This document shows positions 6,492-8,586 of a stretch of DNA of 8,586 nt, one piece after another. A program made the translations under genes and the position numbers. Position 1 is the stretch's first letter. Each line of letters starts with the position of its first letter. The DNA comes from Spirochaetales bacterium. Its GTDB lineage: Bacteria; Spirochaetota; Spirochaetia; Sphaerochaetales; Sphaerochaetaceae. The stretch lies in NCBI GenBank assembly GCA_017962865.1, contig JAGCUM010000091.1, positions 1 to 8,586 of the forward strand, in the 5' to 3' direction. The notes beneath the pieces were generated by a model that searched no databases, was not told the DNA's origin, and saw only the letters and a program-made list of their open reading frames with translations.

Positions 6492-7336
6492 TTCTTGACT
6501 CCTTTGATTGTTTCGTTTTCAAACTGCTGCTTGAGCTCAAGGTACTCATTCAGGATATCGTCGAACTGATGATATCCGAAGACCTTGTGAATGCGCTCAA
6601 CCTGCCACTGCTTGATGTTTTCCGTGTGCGGATAGGGCAGGTAGAACAGTCGTTTTGAGAAGTGGCGGACCACTGTATGCTTGTGGAGGAACTTCTGGTC
6701 ATTGAACTTCTGGGGCAGAAGCTTCTTCCTGGTTGTGCTGCGAATCAGGGCGCTCTGGTCGGCAAAGACCAGTTTTTTGGTCTTGATCCAGGTGCGGGCC
6801 TTCTCGAACAGACCGGTGCGCCTTGCTTCCTTCATATTGAAGAGAATGACTCCGGCGTTGATGTAGTGCGGGTTAATCAGGTACTTGCCGTAGTGATCGC
6901 GGGCTGCGGCGTACTCATAGCCCTCGATGTCGATGTCGTAGAGCAGATGGAAATCGTGCTGGAACATGATGTCGGCATCCAGATACAGGAGCTTGTCGGG
7001 GATCTCCGTGAACAGGTCCGCAAACAGTCTGATGAGGGTGTAGGGCGAACAGTAGGCTCCCTCGTTGGGACAGCCCGAGAAGTGCTCCATATAGAGGTCG
7101 GTGACATCGAAGAGTCTTGCCTGATTTTCCGGATTATAGGTTCTGATGACTTTCTCGAAGAACTCTTTCTGATCCTGTGAAATGGGAACATAGTTGTCCT
7201 TGAGATGTGAAACGTTCATTGTGAAAAGGTTGAAGCGGATGGGTTCGGGGTTCTTTGTCCGCTTCATGATAGAGAGGGCTGCAGTGAGCATTCCGTCGAA
7301 TACTCCTACGTTGCCGCAGAACAGAATATCAACCAT
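6488..7336 (-). CDS. GT8-family glycosyltransferase
   Basis: Seen: 282 residues. MVDILFCGNVGVFDGMLTAALSI is the usual GT8 opening, followed by LYLDADIMFQ (117-126) with DAD (120-122), YINAGVILFNM (158-168) and ADQSAL (192-197), the three core GT8 elements. The C-terminal HxxGxxKPW motif is not intact: VVRHFSKRLFYLPYPHTEN (222-240) and IKQW (241-244) are in its place. It has no signal peptide or TM segment. It would use a nucleotide-sugar donor (LgtC/galactinol-synthase-like families; donor unknown). ATG 7336 overlaps the acyltransferase stop by 8 nt, and its own stop overlaps the fusion gene start by 4 nt, so it sits in the middle of a tightly coupled three-gene operon. Confidence 0.88.
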   Translation of the reverse strand: MVDILFCGNVGVFDGMLTAALSIMKRTKNPEPIRFNLFTMNVSHLKDNYVPISQDQKEFFEKVIRTYNPENQARLFDVTDLYMEHFSGCPNEGAYCSPYTLIRLFADLFTEIPDKLLYLDADIMFQHDFHLLYDIDIEGYEYAAARDHYGKYLINPHYINAGVILFNMKEARRTGLFEKARTWIKTKKLVFADQSALIRSTTRKKLLPQKFNDQKFLHKHTVVRHFSKRLFYLPYPHTENIKQWQVERIHKVFGYHQFDDILNEYLELKQQFENETIKGVKK

Positions 7337-8114
7337 TTTCTACCTCTTTCCTCTTGTATTCTATCATTTCGAAGTTTGAATTCTCTGCGAGTTTTGACAT
7401 GCACTGATACACTTCATCCCTCAGTTTTTTACGCTGTTGTTTGGGATTCAGGCTATCATCTGCAAAGAAAGGTCCCTGGATGTAAGTGACCATGCGGGGC
7501 TTCTTTCCGGACCGTTTTTTCTGGTATGTGTTCACGAAACAGAAGACAGGTGCCTTGAGCTGGACCGGGTATGCGAACGAAGTATCGGCAAACGGACGGA
7601 TCTTGGTATACCACGGCCAGATGTGTGCCTCGGGATAGATGACCACGGGGTTGCCCTGCTGGACCTTGTGCTCGATTGCTGCCTTGAAATTCCTGAAGGC
7701 TCCCATGGTATCCGGCAGCGGAAGTGCTCCGAGGGCCGGGGTGAATCTTCCGATGAACGGAACCTTGAGGTTGTTCGGATGTACGATGACATAATTCAAC
7801 CTCGGCCAGGTGAGGCATGCCTGCATAAGGGCATCGCCTGTAGGCTGTGTGTGGTTTCCGTAAAGGAAGATGCCCTGTTTTCTGTAGGGCCTGAGAAGCT
7901 TCTTGCCGACTATCTTGCGGCGGAATGCGAATTTGGAATAGAGGAAGGCAACGGGGTAGACGAAGATCCTGTAGACTACGAACCTCTCGAGCCGTTTGCC
8001 GAAAGAGGTGCGCTCATAGTCGTAATCGTCGCCTATAAACGGTGCAGTGGTAGTGAATGTGGAGAACTCGTCCTTGAGTTCGTCCGTGTAGTAGATTACC
8101 TTTCTCTGTTCCAT
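7329..8114 (-). CDS. PlsC-type (lysophospholipid/1-acylglycerol-3-phosphate) acyltransferase
   Basis: Seen: 261 residues. The catalytic block is LYGNHTQPTGDAL (84-96), with His88 and Asp94 separated by five residues rather than the canonical four. VPFIGRFTPALGALPLP (118-134) is a motif II-like region, and VVIYPEAHIWPWYTKIRPF (157-175) contains the motif III Glu162 in a PEAHxWPWY form. The same pattern recurs in the fusion gene (PEQSMWWNYRK), so both acyltransferases belong to one subfamily. A hydrophobic stretch (about 44-60, FVVYRIFVYPVAFLYSKFA) may anchor it to the membrane. It is first in the operon with the two GT8 genes. Start ATG 8114: no good Shine-Dalgarno, only AGGAC abutting the ATG; a -10 box is 10 nt upstream. 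Likely role: adds an acyl chain to the lipid or glycan made by the operon; substrate unknown. Confidence 0.87.
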   Translation of the reverse strand: MEQRKVIYYTDELKDEFSTFTTTAPFIGDDYDYERTSFGKRLERFVVYRIFVYPVAFLYSKFAFRRKIVGKKLLRPYRKQGIFLYGNHTQPTGDALMQACLTWPRLNYVIVHPNNLKVPFIGRFTPALGALPLPDTMGAFRNFKAAIEHKVQQGNPVVIYPEAHIWPWYTKIRPFADTSFAYPVQLKAPVFCFVNTYQKKRSGKKPRMVTYIQGPFFADDSLNPKQQRKKLRDEVYQCMSKLAENSNFEMIEYKRKEVENG

Positions 8115-8124
8115 GTCCTAGGGC

Positions 8125-8153
8125 TATATACCACTTTTGAAGTTTTTTTTGAA
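8125..8153 (-). promoter_or_regulatory. Promoter of the acyltransferase/GT8 operon, close to the ATG
   Basis: On the minus strand TTCAAA (8153-8148) is followed after 17 nt by TATATA (8130-8125), and the ATG at 8114 is only 10 nt further. The predicted 5' UTR is about 3-4 nt, so the first gene would be read as leaderless or near-leaderless. This fits the lack of a proper Shine-Dalgarno. Confidence 0.5.
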
Positions 8154-8171
8154 TAGGGTGTTCGGTCCATT

Positions 8172-8226
8172 CCGGCCGGTGGTTAGTTTTCACTATGGGT
8201 TTACAAAACCTAACCATGGGCTCCGG
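8172..8226. repeat. Imperfect inverted repeat, possible operator or RNA hairpin
   Basis: TGGTTAGTTTT (8180-8190) pairs with AAAACCTAACCA (8205-8216) with one bulged C: 11 base pairs around a 14-nt loop. CCGGCCGG (8172-8179), itself a palindrome, and CCGG (8223-8226) flank it. It lies between the mini-gene terminator and the acyltransferase promoter. Neither strand has a T-tract after it, so it is not a simple terminator. Confidence 0.5.
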
Positions 8227-8230
8227 ATAA

Positions 8231-8259
8231 TAAAAAACCGCTGGAGCGACCAGCGGTTT
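8231..8259 (-). terminator. Intrinsic terminator of the basic mini-protein gene
   Basis: On the minus strand AAACCGCTGG (8259-8250) pairs with CCAGCGGTTT (8244-8235) in a 10-bp stem with a 5-nt loop, followed by TTT (8234-8232), so the T-run is 8237-8232 counting the stem. It lies about 20 nt after the stop of the gene at 8279-8368. Confidence 0.88.
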
Positions 8260-8278
8260 AAGATTGCCTGAAGAAGAC

Positions 8279-8368
8279 TTACTTCTTCTTATGTCTCATC
8301 ATTCTGAGCTTTTTCTTTCTCTTATGTGTAGCAATCTTATGCTTCTTTCTCTTTCTTCCACAAGGCAC
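8279..8368 (-). CDS. AURKAIP1/COX24-domain basic mini-protein (bS22/mS38-like), 29 aa, GTG start
   Basis: Seen: GTG at 8368, TAA at 8281-8279; the predicted product is MPCGRKRKKHKIATHKRKKKLRMMRHKKK if GTG is read as Met. More than half the residues are Lys, Arg or His. A longer frame is open up to an ATG at 8488, but the GTG is chosen because AAGGAG (8381-8376) is 7 nt from it, and the upstream part (to GRKRKK) looks like ordinary non-basic sequence. Known: the KRKRHK-ATHKRKKRLRK-RHK pattern is that of AURKAIP1/COX24-type small proteins of several bacterial groups and of actinobacterial ribosomal bS22 and mitochondrial mS38. Inferred: a small-subunit ribosome-bound protein buried in rRNA. The gene stands alone with its own promoter and terminator. 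Confidence 0.82.
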   Translation of the reverse strand: MPCGRKRKKHKIATHKRKKKLRMMRHKKK

Positions 8369-8385
8369 TGCAGAACTCCTTATTG

Positions 8386-8402
8386 TCCCCGAAAGCAGGG
8401 GA
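8386..8402 (-). promoter_or_regulatory. 5' UTR hairpin just before the mini-protein ribosome binding site
   Basis: TCCCC (8402-8398 on the minus strand) pairs with GGGGA (8390-8386), 5 bp with a 7-nt loop TGCTTTC. It ends 4 nt before the AAGGAG site. The upstream CTCC (8403-8400) could instead pair with GGAG of the SD (8379-8376), so a switch or autoregulation is conceivable. Confidence 0.4.
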
Positions 8403-8422
8403 GATTTGTAATTACGGCGTTC

Positions 8423-8451
8423 ATTATTGTGAGTTTGGGCAAGACGGTCAA
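8423..8451 (-). promoter_or_regulatory. Promoter of the basic mini-protein gene
   Basis: On the minus strand TTGACC (8451-8446) and AATAAT (8428-8423) are 17 nt apart, each matching consensus at five of six positions. Transcription would begin near 8416, about 48 nt before the GTG. Confidence 0.65.
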
Positions 8452-8586
8452 GTGCCAATGATGAGGAATATGAAAAAAAGTTGCTCAAAAAGCTACAATA
8501 CCGGGGTGTTTTTGAAATGACTACTTTTATATTAGGTGATAGTTTAATAGATCCTCTTTATCCATCGTAGATGGATCAATTTTAAA
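8452..8586. other. AT-rich intergenic end, no gene supported
   Basis: Only tiny open frames (for example 17-20 codons) without recognisable products are visible. A 7-bp hairpin ATCCATC (8560-8566) with GATGGAT (8570-8576), loop GTA, is followed on the plus strand by CAATTTT. It could be a weak terminator, an operator or chance. I see no promoter worth claiming here besides the one just to the left. Confidence 0.5.

Noticed and set aside
5271..6569. 432-codon plus-strand open frame opposite the GT8-acyltransferase gene
   Set aside because: It starts with GTG without a ribosome binding site, its product is a repetitive mix of V, L, D and E with no domain, and it is fully antisense to a gene with intact catalytic motifs. 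It is a codon-bias shadow.
6662..7180. 172-codon plus-strand frame opposite the GT8 gene
   Set aside because: Same shadow character: no SD and no recognisable domain, opposite intact DAD and INAGV motifs.
7437..8156. 239-codon plus-strand frame opposite the acyltransferase
   Set aside because: Shadow of the minus-strand gene; no ribosome binding site and no recognisable product.
8369..8488. N-terminal extension of the basic mini-protein to the ATG at 8488
   Set aside because: It would cross the promoter and 5' UTR hairpin; AAGGAG before the GTG and family length support the 29-residue form.
8458..8520. 20-codon plus-strand frame MMRNMKKSCSKSYNTGVFLK
   Set aside because: No convincing SD spacing, no family resemblance, and it overlaps upstream DNA of the mini-gene promoter.
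1..8586. CRISPR array, tRNA, rRNA, insertion sequence or integrase
   Set aside because: No spaced direct repeats, cloverleaf, conserved rRNA segments, transposase motifs or terminal inverted repeats were seen on either strand.

Overview
The window looks like a piece of a bacterial chromosome of medium GC (about half by eye). The best guess is a spirochaete of the Sphaerochaetaceae/Treponemataceae kind, held with moderate confidence. The clues are the signal peptide of the first gene (hydrophobic segment, then GASSEKAEEKK), the strong Shine-Dalgarno sites, which argue against Bacteroidota, and a 29-residue AURKAIP1/COX24-type basic mini-protein. No 16S rRNA or other phylogenetic marker is present, so this is inference from style and family content.

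Layout. Positions 1-831 (minus strand) hold the first 277 codons of a TrpX-type ABC substrate-binding protein that runs off the left edge. Upstream of it, at about 864-1035, is a complete attenuation-type leader: a good promoter, a strong ribosome binding site, an 18-residue leader peptide with seven Phe codons (MKGFYFFFFFRTSFVVSG), and a GC-rich hairpin with a U-tract just before the transporter gene. Positions 1079-1102 form the terminator of the next operon. Positions 1122-3445 (minus) are a two-gene ABC exporter (ATPase then 12-TM permease) with a 2-nt gap between the genes. A 91-bp divergent intergenic region separates it from a rightward MFS/FHS-like transporter (3537-4712), which has a TATAAT box only 7 nt before its ATG and no Shine-Dalgarno. 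The MFS gene converges, with a 6-nt gap, on a leftward three-gene operon (8114-4719): a PlsC-type acyltransferase, a GT8 glycosyltransferase, and a 590-residue fusion of GT8 and PlsC-type acyltransferase. All junctions in that operon overlap (8 nt and 4 nt). At 8279-8368 (minus) lies a GTG-started mini-gene for a basic AURKAIP1/COX24 (bS22/mS38-like) protein, with its own promoter, 5' UTR hairpin and terminator. The right end (8452-8586) is AT-rich with no gene that can be supported.

How the genes may work together. The leader and the transporter together suggest uptake of phenylalanine or another aromatic compound, with transcription read out through translation of the Phe codons, as in the pheA and pheST leaders of enterobacteria. 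The acyltransferase/GT8/GT8-acyltransferase operon looks like a cytoplasmic-face assembly line that glycosylates and acylates a lipid or glycan. The fusion protein physically couples sugar transfer to acyl transfer. Its product cannot be read from the sequence.

The two observations most worth following are the Phe leader in front of a TrpX-type transporter and the GT8-acyltransferase fusion operon.
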